A stretch of DNA of 64,000 nt from a bacterium (GTDB lineage: Bacteria; Planctomycetota; UBA1135; UBA2386): NCBI GenBank assembly GCA_024743115.1, contig JANSXC010000002.1:288207-352206 (forward strand). The letters are read 5' to 3'. The notes beneath the pieces are model-generated. The model worked only from the letters and a program-made list of their open reading frames with translations. It had not been told where the DNA came from and searched no databases. Position numbers and translations under genes: made by a program. The stretch's first letter is position 1. Each line of letters opens with the position of its first letter. Below, piece after piece: positions 18,063 to 28,054 of the stretch.

Positions 18063-18925
18063 GGGGCCGGCGATTCCCGCGGCGGCTCCGTGGCGGTTGC
18101 GCACCAGGTCTCGAGCTGTTCGACGATGCGGGCGATCACCTGGGTGCGGCGGTTCGGTGGCTCGTTGAGCAGTTCGTGGTAGCAGTCGCCGTATTCGATG
18201 CTCGACGACTCGAGGTCGTTTCGCTGGATGAACTCGCGGGTCCGGTCCGCGTCGACGACACGGTCGTCGCCGGCGAACTGCAGGAGCATCGGGGGCAGGT
18301 GTTCGAGTCGCGCCGCGTGCACGCGGGCGATCGCACGGGTCGACGCGAAGAACCAGCGCGGGGTCGTCGTGCGGAACACGAGATCGTCCGTGCCGTAGAG
18401 TCGCTGGAGTTCTTCGTCGCGGCAGACCTTCGCGGGGTCGAGTCCCGAGGGCAGCGGGCACGTCGGCCAGACGACGTCGAGAAGCTTCGCGAACGCGCGC
18501 GTGATGCCGCGAACACGGCGACCGACGCCGAGGAACGGAGACGACAGCAACAGGCCGTCGATCCGTGGTGTGTCGCCCGTCGCGAGCAGGTCGAGCACGA
18601 CGAGGCCGCCCATCGAATGACCGAAGAGGAAGACCGGCGCTCCGGCTGCTCGTTCGCGCGCGGCGGAGAGGATGGTGCGGACGTCGGTGTGGTAGTCGGT
18701 GAAGTGGCGGACGTGGCCGCGCCGCCCCGGTGAACGGCCGTGGCCGCGCAGGTCGCCCGCCAGCGTCCCGAAGCCGTGGGGGCGCAACGCGGCGGACAGG
18801 TGTCGATACCGCCCGCCGTGTTCGGCGTAACCGTGGACGATGGCAACGACGGCACGGGTGCCAGGGAACGTTGCGTCGTGCAGATGCAGGTCGACCGGGG
18901 CCGCGGGGGGCTGGCTGGTGCTCAT
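18059..18925 (-). CDS. Alpha/beta hydrolase, monoacylglycerol lipase-like
   Basis: The protein has 288 residues and no signal peptide. It has the hallmarks of the monoglyceride lipase/lysophospholipase branch of alpha/beta hydrolases: VAIVHGYAEHGGRY (oxyanion HGxxEH-type loop), DLRGHGRS, and the nucleophile elbow GHSMGG. Downstream Asp and His of the triad are plausibly in the GDDRVVD and CYHELLNE stretches. Such enzymes cleave fatty-acid esters of glycerol. The downstream gene overlaps by 4 bp. Confidence 0.85.
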   Translation of the reverse strand: MSTSQPPAAPVDLHLHDATFPGTRAVVAIVHGYAEHGGRYRHLSAALRPHGFGTLAGDLRGHGRSPGRRGHVRHFTDYHTDVRTILSAARERAAGAPVFLFGHSMGGLVVLDLLATGDTPRIDGLLLSSPFLGVGRRVRGITRAFAKLLDVVWPTCPLPSGLDPAKVCRDEELQRLYGTDDLVFRTTTPRWFFASTRAIARVHAARLEHLPPMLLQFAGDDRVVDADRTREFIQRNDLESSSIEYGDCYHELLNEPPNRRTQVIARIVEQLETWCATATEPPRESPAP

Positions 18926-19029
18926 GGCCGGAGAGGATGAGGGCTGGCAGATCGGTGCGGCGGGGTTGCGCCGCAGGCGCTGTGGTAGACTCTGCGCCGC
19001 CTGTGATCACGATCCCACGAGTCTTTTCG

Positions 19030-20829
19030 ATGTTCTCCGGTCTGCTCGCGGCGGCAGTTCTCGGCACCGCCGCTGCGGCCCAGGACCGAATGGGGACCCG
19101 CGCACTCGAAGCCATCATCGCGCGCAGTCCGCAGGTGCGGGCGCACGTGCTGCACGTGAAGCTGCGTGAGGGTTCCGGTGTCGAGCTGGTCGAAGGGCGC
19201 CTACGTTCTCGAGCCGGCGTGGCGCTCGAGCCGTTGCAGGCTGTGCTCGATGGCGCGTTGCTCGAGCCGTCGCGGTCGGTGACGTCGGTCTTCAGCCTGC
19301 CGTGGCACGAACTCGACCGGCTGCATCGCGTCGCCTGCGAGAACCTGCCCGCGAACAACCGCCCCGGCCACCTCGGGCTCTGGTATCGCATCGAACTGCC
19401 GACGGCGACCGCGGCCAGCGTGCTCGCGGCGCAGCTCTGGGAACTCGAACTCGTCGAGCACGTCACGCGCGAAGCCATCGGCACGGTTGCGAGCGCGCGT
19501 CCGCTCGCCGCGTTGCCACCGCTGCCGCTGCCGCTGCCGCTGCCGCAGGACATTCCGCCGCCGACGCCGGACTTCCGTTCGCTGCAGCAGACCCACGAGC
19601 CGTCGCCGCTCGGCCATGGCACCTGGCGGGCGCAGGGTGTCCTCGGCGCGCGCGGTCGGGGCGTACGTTTTCTCATGGTCGAGTCGGAATGGAACTACGG
19701 CCACGAGGACGTGAGTGGGCTCGTCCAGGGGAACGTCATCGGCCCCGTTCCGGGCTCGAGTTCGTCCGAGGCCAATCACGGCACGGCCGGTGCGTCGATG
19801 ATCCTCGCCGACCGCAACGAGTACGGCATCACGGGAATCGCGGACGAGTCCGAGCCGCGCTTCCTGTCGCAGCTCACCAACGGCGGGGTACCAAACACGC
19901 TGTTGCTCGCGGGTGCGAACGCCCAGTCGGGTGACGTCGTGATGCTGGTGATGATGTTCTTGCTGGCGCAGAACGGGCTGCAGGACTGGGTGCCGTTCGA
20001 GCTGCTGCAGCCGGTGTTCGATGCGACTCTGACGCTCACGGGCAACGGGGTGATCACGGTGGTGTCCGCGGGCAACGGCGACAACAACCTCGACGATCCG
20101 CGGTTCTTCCGGCGGTTCGACCGCACGTTCCGGGACTCGGGTGCGATCATGGTGACGTCGACCGAAGCCGTCGCGCTCGACAAGGCGCCGTTCAGCAACT
20201 ACGGCTCGCGCATCGACGCCAACAGTTGGGGGGACGATGTCATGGCGTGCGGGATCGGCACGCTGTTCTTCCCGAACAACGACCGGCGCCAGACCTACAC
20301 GGCCGACTACACCGGCACGAGCTCCGCGGTGCCGTCGATCGCCGGCATGGTGCTCGCCATGCAGGGGGCGGCCGCACGGCAATTGGGGCAGCGGCTGACG
20401 CTGAGCCAGATCCGCCAGATGCTCTGGACCCACGGTCCGCAATCACCCGATCACATCGGCCGGCGGCCCGACTTGCCCGCGATCCTCACGACGCTCGGCA
20501 TCGCCGACGGGCTGGCATTGAGCCACCCCGACGTCGCGATCGGGGGCAGTGAGACGGTGACCGTGACCGGGCCGGCCGGCGCGGGTGCGTTCCTGTTCGC
20601 GGCGTTCGACACGGGGAGCACGAACCTCGGCTTCAATCGTGACATCCATCTGGCGCTGGGGGCGACCCTCACGGTCGGGTTCGTGCCGATGCCACTCGGT
20701 ACCGCCGGCTTCTCGATCGCAATTCCGAATGATCCGGGGTTCGTCGGGCTCAGTCTCTACCTCCAGGCCGGGGTCCTTCAGGGCGGCAGCTGGCACGTCA
20801 CGAACAGCGGCCAGCTGTCGATCTGGTAG
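19030..20829 (+). CDS. Secreted subtilisin-like serine peptidase (S8) with a C-terminal beta-sandwich domain
   Basis: The protein has about 599 residues, beginning with a short signal peptide (FSGLLAAAVLGTAAAAQ). A GTG at 19003 in the same frame is an alternative start; a weak extended -10-like TGTGGTAGACT at 18981-18991 favours the later ATG. The S8 domain covers about residues 190-510. It has His in NHGTAG, the oxyanion Asn in VVSAGNGD and Ser in GTSSAVPSIAG. The usual Asp of VIDSG is replaced: the aligned segment reads LMVESEWN, with Glu where Asp32 of subtilisin would be. The last 100 residues form a beta-rich domain ending near IPNDPGFVGLSLYLQ, shared with other secreted proteins here. 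Confidence 0.85.
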   Translation: MFSGLLAAAVLGTAAAAQDRMGTRALEAIIARSPQVRAHVLHVKLREGSGVELVEGRLRSRAGVALEPLQAVLDGALLEPSRSVTSVFSLPWHELDRLHRVACENLPANNRPGHLGLWYRIELPTATAASVLAAQLWELELVEHVTREAIGTVASARPLAALPPLPLPLPLPQDIPPPTPDFRSLQQTHEPSPLGHGTWRAQGVLGARGRGVRFLMVESEWNYGHEDVSGLVQGNVIGPVPGSSSSEANHGTAGASMILADRNEYGITGIADESEPRFLSQLTNGGVPNTLLLAGANAQSGDVVMLVMMFLLAQNGLQDWVPFELLQPVFDATLTLTGNGVITVVSAGNGDNNLDDPRFFRRFDRTFRDSGAIMVTSTEAVALDKAPFSNYGSRIDANSWGDDVMACGIGTLFFPNNDRRQTYTADYTGTSSAVPSIAGMVLAMQGAAARQLGQRLTLSQIRQMLWTHGPQSPDHIGRRPDLPAILTTLGIADGLALSHPDVAIGGSETVTVTGPAGAGAFLFAAFDTGSTNLGFNRDIHLALGATLTVGFVPMPLGTAGFSIAIPNDPGFVGLSLYLQAGVLQGGSWHVTNSGQLSIW

Positions 20830-21143
20830 GGCCGCCAGCACGGGCGATGAGCGCGTCGGCGGCCCGCGGGCGGGCCCGGTGGCAACCCTCAGGGGTGTGA
20901 TGGGCGACTCCGAGCTCGTTGCGAGCCCCGGGGGCGACCGGCAGAACGCGCGTTGATCGGGCGAAACGGCCGTTGGGGATCGAAATCGCGGTGAATTGGC
21001 GCCAGTCGTCGGTCGCGCGCGCCGATGAAGCCAGGAGCCACCGGTTTTTTTCCAACGCGCACGCCATGTCACGCTCTACGCTGCTGATCGACGATCCGCC
21101 TCTGACGAGTCCCCCCAAGACGACTGCTGTCCTACCCGCTGAA
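20829..21143 (+). other. 314-bp gene-free gap before gltA with hairpins and a T7 run
   Basis: No supported gene lies here. An 8-bp inverted repeat directly at the subtilase stop (20829-20836 with 20858-20865) may act in termination, though no T-run follows. Further on, CCGGTGGC (20876-20883) is complementary to GCCACCGG (21037-21044), which is followed at once by seven T residues (21045-21051). Between them are small hairpins (ACCC/GGGT at 20885-20896, GCTCG/CGAGC near 20914-20926). This could be a structured leader or a terminator ahead of citrate synthase. Confidence 0.4.
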
Positions 21144-22442
<1,299 letters not shown>

Positions 22443-22503
22443 CTCGCGAGCGGCGCGCTGACCAGCCAAGGCCCTGGCCGCAGGCTCGGGAGCGCGCTGG
22501 TCG

Positions 22504-25326
22504 TCAATCGCGTCGCAGCGGGACGAGGAGCGCGCGCGTCGGTGGCTGCGCGGCGACGACTTCGAACTCGAGCGTGCCGCGCAGATTCGACGCGGTCGAG
22601 GCGGTGAGCGTGAAGCGGCCGATGGGCAGCGCCGCCAGCAGAAGGCCCGTCGTGAGACGGGCAACCACGAGGCGTCGCTGTTCGTCGCGGACCTCGACGT
22701 AGATCTCCTCCGCGTGATCTGCGGTCGGCGGCGTCGGGAACGCGAAGCGTCGCATCAGGCGGGCGGAGTCGTCATCGGCCGTCGGCTGGCCAGTGCGGCA
22801 GCGCAGGTCACCCAGATCGAGGGTGTCGCCGCTCGCGACGGAGTACGGGCCGAAGCGACGCAGGAACCGTTGTTCGACGGTGACCGAGTAGCGTCCCGCC
22901 GGCACGGGCCCGACCTCGAACTCGCCGGTCTCGGGGTCCGGGGCGATGGCGACCTTCCAGGCGCGGCCCGGCAGTTCCGCCCGCAGGGAGACGGTCGCGT
23001 CGGCGGCGCCGAGTATGCGGCCCCTGACCCAGGCCGGAGCCGCTGTGGTGGCCGGGATTCGGATGCGGACGTCCCGGACGCCCGCGACCAGACCGCGCTT
23101 GCTGGCAACCGGAACGCCGTAGAGCCCGGAGCTGCCCCGCTGCGGCTCGTGCTCGTAGACGAGCAGCGTCGTGGGATGTCTCGCGTCGCGTTCGTGCACT
23201 TCGAAATCGAACCTGCCGGCGTCGTCGAGCTGGTGGGTGACCAGTCCGCCGAGTCGGGTTGCGCTGATCCAGCCGCCGGCGAATGGCTGGCCACTGGCCG
23301 TGAGCACCTGCCCGGAGATGCGCAGGCCGTCGCGGTCGAACACCGGGTTCCAGGTCGTCGAAGTGCCCGGGTCACAGTCGCGGATCGTGGTGGCGAACGC
23401 GCCGCTGTTGTAGTGCACGGCCTGCAGCGCAACGCGCCCCGGCGTGAGGTCGGTGAGCCGGAAGGTGCCGTCGCCAGCGGTCGTCGTGCTCTTACGGGGC
23501 CGGCCGGCCGCGCCGGGCGCGAACACCAGCGCCGCCTCGACCGGTTGGCCCGCAGCGTCGCGCAATACGCCCGTTACGGTGGCCGCTGCTGGCAGGGTGA
23601 TCGTCACGGCAGTGGTCGTCCCCGCCGCCAGCGTCGCGAGCTGGCCCGTGGAGCCGTGGCCGGGGGCCCATGCCGAGAGCCAGGCCTTGCCCGGCTGGAG
23701 AGCGGAGCAGGCGAACCGACCGTCTTCGTCGGCTCGGATCGTCATCGGGCGGGCGATCGGTGTGGCGGTCGCAGCCGGTGTTACGACCCACCGGTCCATC
23801 GGGTGACCGATTCGTATGGTTGCGCCGGGCGCGGGCTGGCCGGTGGCATCGAGCACGCGTCCCGTCACTTCCGCGCCGGCCGTCGTCAGCCGGAGGACGA
23901 CCTCGGCGGAATGGACCGTGGGGTCACGCCCGACCGCGGCACCGACCGGGGCGTAATCCGCGCGGCGGGCGACCAACGTGGTGTAGGGCGCAACCGCGAC
24001 CTCGAACCGACCGCCAGCGTTCGTGCGCGCAACGACGGGGCTCGCGGCGCCGAGATGCTCGCGGCACGCGTGGATGTCGACACCGGCCAGCGGTCGATCG
24101 GTGTGATCGAGAACGAGTCCGCGCACGACGGCGCTGCGGGGTTCCGCCGCGAGTGACAGGTCCGCGGATTCTCCGGCATCGACGCGGACCACATCACTCA
24201 CGCCCACGGCGCGGACGATCCAGCCGCCCGGTCGCAGGCGGTCGAACAGGCGCTCGCCGCGCGCGTCGGTTCGGCCATGGCGCAGCGCCGACTCGGGTGC
24301 CGGTGTGCCCGCGGCGATGTGATACCACGTGCCCCGATTCCCGCTCGTGACGTGGCGAAAGACCCGTCCGGATTCCGGCACGGGTTCGAGTTCCACAGGA
24401 GCATTCGGCAGTGGTCGGCCGTTCTTCTCGACGAACACGCGGATACCGCCGGTCGTCGCGACCTCTGCACGGGCGGACCCAGGGGCGGGTCGTGGGATCG
24501 TGATCGGCCGCACGACGGACGCCTCGGCCGTGGCGTCGGGTGCGATGTTGCGCAACGCAGCTGGCTGAGTGGGGGACGGCTCTGCCGGCGTGCCGCCGAA
24601 CCCGAGCCATGCCGCGGCCGCGAGTACGGCAACGGCGGCGCCGAGGCCGACGCCCCACGATCCACCACCGTGCGGGGTGAGCTCGCGATGGAACGCCTGT
24701 TCCGCGAGGGTGGCTCGTTCCACGATCGTCTGCCGCACGGCCGCGAGTCCGCGTTCGGTCGCCAGGTTGATCGCCAGCATTCCGGCGACGCCCGCCGGTA
24801 GCAGCTTGCGCAGCATCTCCACGCCACGGGTGAGCTGGGCGCGCACGGTACTCGGTTTGCGATCGAGTGCGACGGCGATGTCGGCCGGGCTCAGGCCGTT
24901 GCGCAGGCGCAGCAGCACCACCGTTCGGTACGGTTGGGCCAGGCCGGAGATCGCGCGTTCGATATGGTCCAGGACCTCGTGCGACTCGAGCTCCGTAGTC
25001 GGGTCGTCGTCACCTGGCAGTCGCAGTCGAGCGGGGTCGGGTGTGCGGGTGGCGCGATGCACCGATTGCCGCAGTCGGTTGGAGAGGATGCCGAGCAGCC
25101 ACGGCAGCAGTGGGCGGTTCGGGTCCCAGCGCTCCGGGTGTTCGAGTGCGATCAGGAACGTGTCCTGCACCGCATCCTCGGCCGCGGCCGTGCTGCTGCT
25201 CGTGTGCAGCGCCACCGCGAGCAGCCGGGAGGCCACCTGGTCGTAGACCCCGGCCAGGGCTTGTGGATCCCGGGTCCGGCGGTAGGCCAGGAACAGGTCT
25301 TCGGGGGATCGCGGCAGCTGGTCCAT
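22504..25326 (-). CDS. ECF-type sigma factor fused to a membrane segment and carboxypeptidase-regulatory-like repeats
   Basis: The chain is 940 residues. Residues about 10-90 match sigma region 2 (AAAEDAVQDTFLIALEHPE) and about 120-175 match region 4 (GLSPADIAVALDRKPSTVRA). A helix-rich linker and one transmembrane segment (about 224-244) follow. The remaining 690 residues are made of carboxypeptidase-regulatory-like beta repeats, with recurring GRVLDATGQPAPGA-type and ADEDGRF-type strands. The sigma part would be in the cytoplasm and the repeats outside. The start at 25326 is the first ATG that puts region 2 near the N-terminus; the open frame upstream has no similarity. No anti-sigma gene adjoins it, so the C-terminal part may serve as built-in sensor. 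Confidence 0.88.
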   Translation of the reverse strand: MDQLPRSPEDLFLAYRRTRDPQALAGVYDQVASRLLAVALHTSSSTAAAEDAVQDTFLIALEHPERWDPNRPLLPWLLGILSNRLRQSVHRATRTPDPARLRLPGDDDPTTELESHEVLDHIERAISGLAQPYRTVVLLRLRNGLSPADIAVALDRKPSTVRAQLTRGVEMLRKLLPAGVAGMLAINLATERGLAAVRQTIVERATLAEQAFHRELTPHGGGSWGVGLGAAVAVLAAAAWLGFGGTPAEPSPTQPAALRNIAPDATAEASVVRPITIPRPAPGSARAEVATTGGIRVFVEKNGRPLPNAPVELEPVPESGRVFRHVTSGNRGTWYHIAAGTPAPESALRHGRTDARGERLFDRLRPGGWIVRAVGVSDVVRVDAGESADLSLAAEPRSAVVRGLVLDHTDRPLAGVDIHACREHLGAASPVVARTNAGGRFEVAVAPYTTLVARRADYAPVGAAVGRDPTVHSAEVVLRLTTAGAEVTGRVLDATGQPAPGATIRIGHPMDRWVVTPAATATPIARPMTIRADEDGRFACSALQPGKAWLSAWAPGHGSTGQLATLAAGTTTAVTITLPAAATVTGVLRDAAGQPVEAALVFAPGAAGRPRKSTTTAGDGTFRLTDLTPGRVALQAVHYNSGAFATTIRDCDPGTSTTWNPVFDRDGLRISGQVLTASGQPFAGGWISATRLGGLVTHQLDDAGRFDFEVHERDARHPTTLLVYEHEPQRGSSGLYGVPVASKRGLVAGVRDVRIRIPATTAAPAWVRGRILGAADATVSLRAELPGRAWKVAIAPDPETGEFEVGPVPAGRYSVTVEQRFLRRFGPYSVASGDTLDLGDLRCRTGQPTADDDSARLMRRFAFPTPPTADHAEEIYVEVRDEQRRLVVARLTTGLLLAALPIGRFTLTASTASNLRGTLEFEVVAAQPPTRALLVPLRRD

Positions 25327-25513
25327 CGTGGGGCGCGGGCTGCTCCCGGCGGGATTGCAACCAAGGGAGTTGCTGCGAGCAGCCCGGTCGCTGCAAGAAT
25401 ATCGGAGAATCTGCAATCGGGCGTGCACGCCCCGGTTGCGCGAGGGGCAGGTCGGGGTTTTCCGCAGCGTTCTTCGAGTGCGGTGGAACTCGGGTCGGGG
25501 CCGTGGCCCTTCG

Positions 25514-26344
25514 ATGTCCGTGACCGAACCCCGCGCATTTCGCCGAAAGTTCCGCATCGTGGCGTTCCTCGTCGCCTTGCCGCTGCTCATCCTGCTGGCG
25601 TTCACGCTGCTCGCGATCGTCGCCTGCACGGCCGAGGCCAGTGAGGCGCCGCCACTGGCCATCGTCGTCGTGCTCGCGGCCGGTCCTGACGCTTCGGGTG
25701 TCGGCGCCGCGGGTACCGCCACGGCGGACTACGGGATTCGAGAGCTCGCGCAGTCGTGCCAGGAGCGCGGTTGGGTGACGGCGATTGCCGGCCGATGTGC
25801 GGCCCCGGGGTCGGACGACCTCGGGTTTGCGGCGCACTGCGTGTTCCGCTCCGGCGCGAACCGTGAGTGGGGACCGGCGATCCGTCACGATGGCAAGCGT
25901 GTCACCTTGCCCGATGACGTGCGCGCGGAAGTGGTGTTCAGCGACTTCCTGGTCGAACAGGCTCGACGCGCGCGGGCTGAGCGCCCCGCACTGCTGTGTT
26001 ACCGCCCGCTCGCGGCCGCCGTCGAGCGGAGCGGACTCGAGGGGGTGGTGCGGCGGCTGGTGACCGCCTTCGACGAGGACCGCCGATTCGACGGTTCGGT
26101 CGTGGTCCTGGGATTCGACCGGGATTCGACGGCGCCCGTTCGCCAAGGATCCGGCTCGATGTCCCTGGTGGCGGGGGGCGTCGATGACGGAGTCGTGATC
26201 GTTGCACGGCGGTTGGCAACGGTGGCGGCGATCCCGACTCTGGTCCACGAAGCGGCGCGGCTGCATCGGCGGCGATCCGGCCGCTCACTGTTCGAACAGC
26301 TCGGGCAAGCCGAACTCCCGCCGGAGCGTCGCGTCCGGCGCTGA
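25514..26344 (+). CDS. Membrane-anchored protein of unknown function, possibly a degenerate alkaline-phosphatase-fold protein
   Basis: The protein has 276 residues. A basic N-terminus and one strong hydrophobic helix (about 13-36) are followed by an extracytoplasmic domain. The segments FSDFLVEQARRARAERPALL and RFDGSVVVLGFDRDS recall the layout of sulfatase/alkaline phosphatase cores, where an Asp-containing strand follows a helix and a Tyr-rich loop. But the metal and formylglycine motifs are missing, so any such relation is speculative. It faces the sigma factor across a 187-bp divergent intergenic region and is read in the same direction as the kelch genes. Confidence 0.6.
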   Translation: MSVTEPRAFRRKFRIVAFLVALPLLILLAFTLLAIVACTAEASEAPPLAIVVVLAAGPDASGVGAAGTATADYGIRELAQSCQERGWVTAIAGRCAAPGSDDLGFAAHCVFRSGANREWGPAIRHDGKRVTLPDDVRAEVVFSDFLVEQARRARAERPALLCYRPLAAAVERSGLEGVVRRLVTAFDEDRRFDGSVVVLGFDRDSTAPVRQGSGSMSLVAGGVDDGVVIVARRLATVAAIPTLVHEAARLHRRRSGRSLFEQLGQAELPPERRVRR

Positions 26345-26471
26345 CGTCGGCCGGGTTCGCGTTCCGCCGGTTCGATGGGAACTCATTGCGGACGGCCGAA
26401 CTTCCGGAGCTCCGATCGAGCGACCGCTGACATTTTTTGTAGCGCTGCTCGGGGCCGTTGGAACTCCCGGC

Positions 26472-28004
26472 ATGAACCTCCGCCTTGCTGTCACCCTCCC
26501 CGTGATCGCCGCGAGCGCGATTGCTCAAACCACCGTCTATCCCAATACGGCGCCGCGTGCGACGGCCGCGGTGATCGCCGGCAGCGATGCCGGGGCTCCG
26601 AGCCTGCGGTACTGGAGCGGCTGCGCCACCGACGACACGCGACTGTTCGTCTTCGGTGGCCGCGGCGTGACGTCGGCCGGTAACGCCACGTCGACGTACT
26701 ACAACGGACTCGACGCGTACGACCCGGGGACCAACACCTGGACCAACCTCTCGGCGGAGGGTGCTCCGACCGCGCCGTCGAACCGTTTTCGCGTGGCGAT
26801 GACTTTCGATCCGACCGCGAATCGGATCGTGATCTTCGGCGGTCGGGCGAGTGCGACGGGCGCGGTGTTCAGCGATGGCTACGCGTTCGACCTCGGCAGC
26901 AACACCTGGAGTTCGATCCCGAACCCGACCCCGGGCACGACGGGGCCGAGTGCTCGTTTCGATTCCAAGATGGCGTTCGACGGGAGCACTGGCCTGCTCA
27001 TGCTGTTCGGCGGCCAGGGCTCGGGTGGGACGACGAACCGCTTCGGTGACACCTGGTTGCTGGCCGGGAACAGCTGGATTCCGACCACGCCGGCGTCGAA
27101 TCCGTCGGCGCGCGCGATCCACGCGATGGCGGCGCGTTCGGCGCCCTACTTCGACGTCGTGATGTTCGGTGGCCGCGACACCGCGAATGCGCGGCTCGAC
27201 GACACCTGGCGTTGGGACGGCGGCGCGATGAACTGGGTGCCGGTCACCCCGGCGAACGCGACCGTGCCCGTCACGTTTGCCGGCGGCAACGAGGCGGTCT
27301 ACGACTCCGTTCGTCAGGTCGTCTCGATCATCGGTGGTACGGGCACCGGCAACACGCCGTCGAACACGACCGGCGCCGGCTCGTGGACCAGCGAGTACGA
27401 CTGCGTGACCAACGTGTGGCGCGCTTTCGGCAACAGCCTGACCTCTCAGTCGGCAGACGACCCGCTACTCGGTCGCCAGCAGCGGTTCCCCGTCGCGTTC
27501 GTCGGCGGCAAGACCTACTTCTGGGGCGGGCAGAATCCGGCGACGCTCGGGGACAGCAACCTGGCGTTCGTCAAGGAGTACCAGGCCGCGCCGCTCGCGA
27601 CCTCGACGCCGTTCGGCAGTGGTTGCAACGGCTCGGCCGGCGCGATGGCGCTCATGGCCGACAACGACCCCTGGTCGGGCCGCAGCTGGAGCCTGACCGG
27701 TAGTGGCTTTCCGGCCAGTTCGGTCGGTGCGATGGCGATCGGCCTGCTGACGCAGTCCATCGCGATCTCATCGCTGCACCCGGCCGGTGGTGCCGGCTGC
27801 AACGTGCTCGTGTCGCAGGACGCGAGTCTGCTCGTGTTGCCGAGCGGTGGTCAGGCGAGCGCGTCGCTGACGATTCCGTACACGCCAGCGTTTGCGGGGC
27901 TCGATCTGCATACCCAGATGTACGGCATCGAACTCGGCGGCAGCGGCCAGATCACGCTGATCACGAGCACGAACGCCGTGACCGGTTCGATCGGCGCGCT
28001 CTAG
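26472..28004 (+). CDS. Secreted kelch-repeat protein with shared C-terminal domain (copy 1)
   Basis: The protein has 510 residues. A signal peptide (about 1-18, cut after SAIAQ) precedes six or so kelch-like blades, with repeating FVFGGR, AYDPGTNTWTNLS, VIFGGRA, FDLGSNTWSS and LMLFGGQG motifs. The last 120 residues (from FGSGCNGSAG) form a beta-rich domain that ends near IPYTPAFAGLDL. Kelch propellers bind proteins or glycans; galactose-oxidase-type copper ligands were not recognised. It is followed after 50 bp by a paralogue of exactly equal length, about 70% identical with no gap in the alignment, so a recent tandem duplication is likely. Confidence 0.85.
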   Translation: MNLRLAVTLPVIAASAIAQTTVYPNTAPRATAAVIAGSDAGAPSLRYWSGCATDDTRLFVFGGRGVTSAGNATSTYYNGLDAYDPGTNTWTNLSAEGAPTAPSNRFRVAMTFDPTANRIVIFGGRASATGAVFSDGYAFDLGSNTWSSIPNPTPGTTGPSARFDSKMAFDGSTGLLMLFGGQGSGGTTNRFGDTWLLAGNSWIPTTPASNPSARAIHAMAARSAPYFDVVMFGGRDTANARLDDTWRWDGGAMNWVPVTPANATVPVTFAGGNEAVYDSVRQVVSIIGGTGTGNTPSNTTGAGSWTSEYDCVTNVWRAFGNSLTSQSADDPLLGRQQRFPVAFVGGKTYFWGGQNPATLGDSNLAFVKEYQAAPLATSTPFGSGCNGSAGAMALMADNDPWSGRSWSLTGSGFPASSVGAMAIGLLTQSIAISSLHPAGGAGCNVLVSQDASLLVLPSGGQASASLTIPYTPAFAGLDLHTQMYGIELGGSGQITLITSTNAVTGSIGAL

Positions 28005-28054
28005 CGCTTCCCCTGCCCGTTCCCCTTCCTACATCCCTCCCTGCTTCGACACCC

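Noticed and set aside
18063-19676. A long minus-strand extension of the gene at 16890-18062
   Set aside because: It overlaps the alpha/beta hydrolase and subtilase; the start at 18062 gives a normal signal-anchor and a 4-bp overlap typical of operons.
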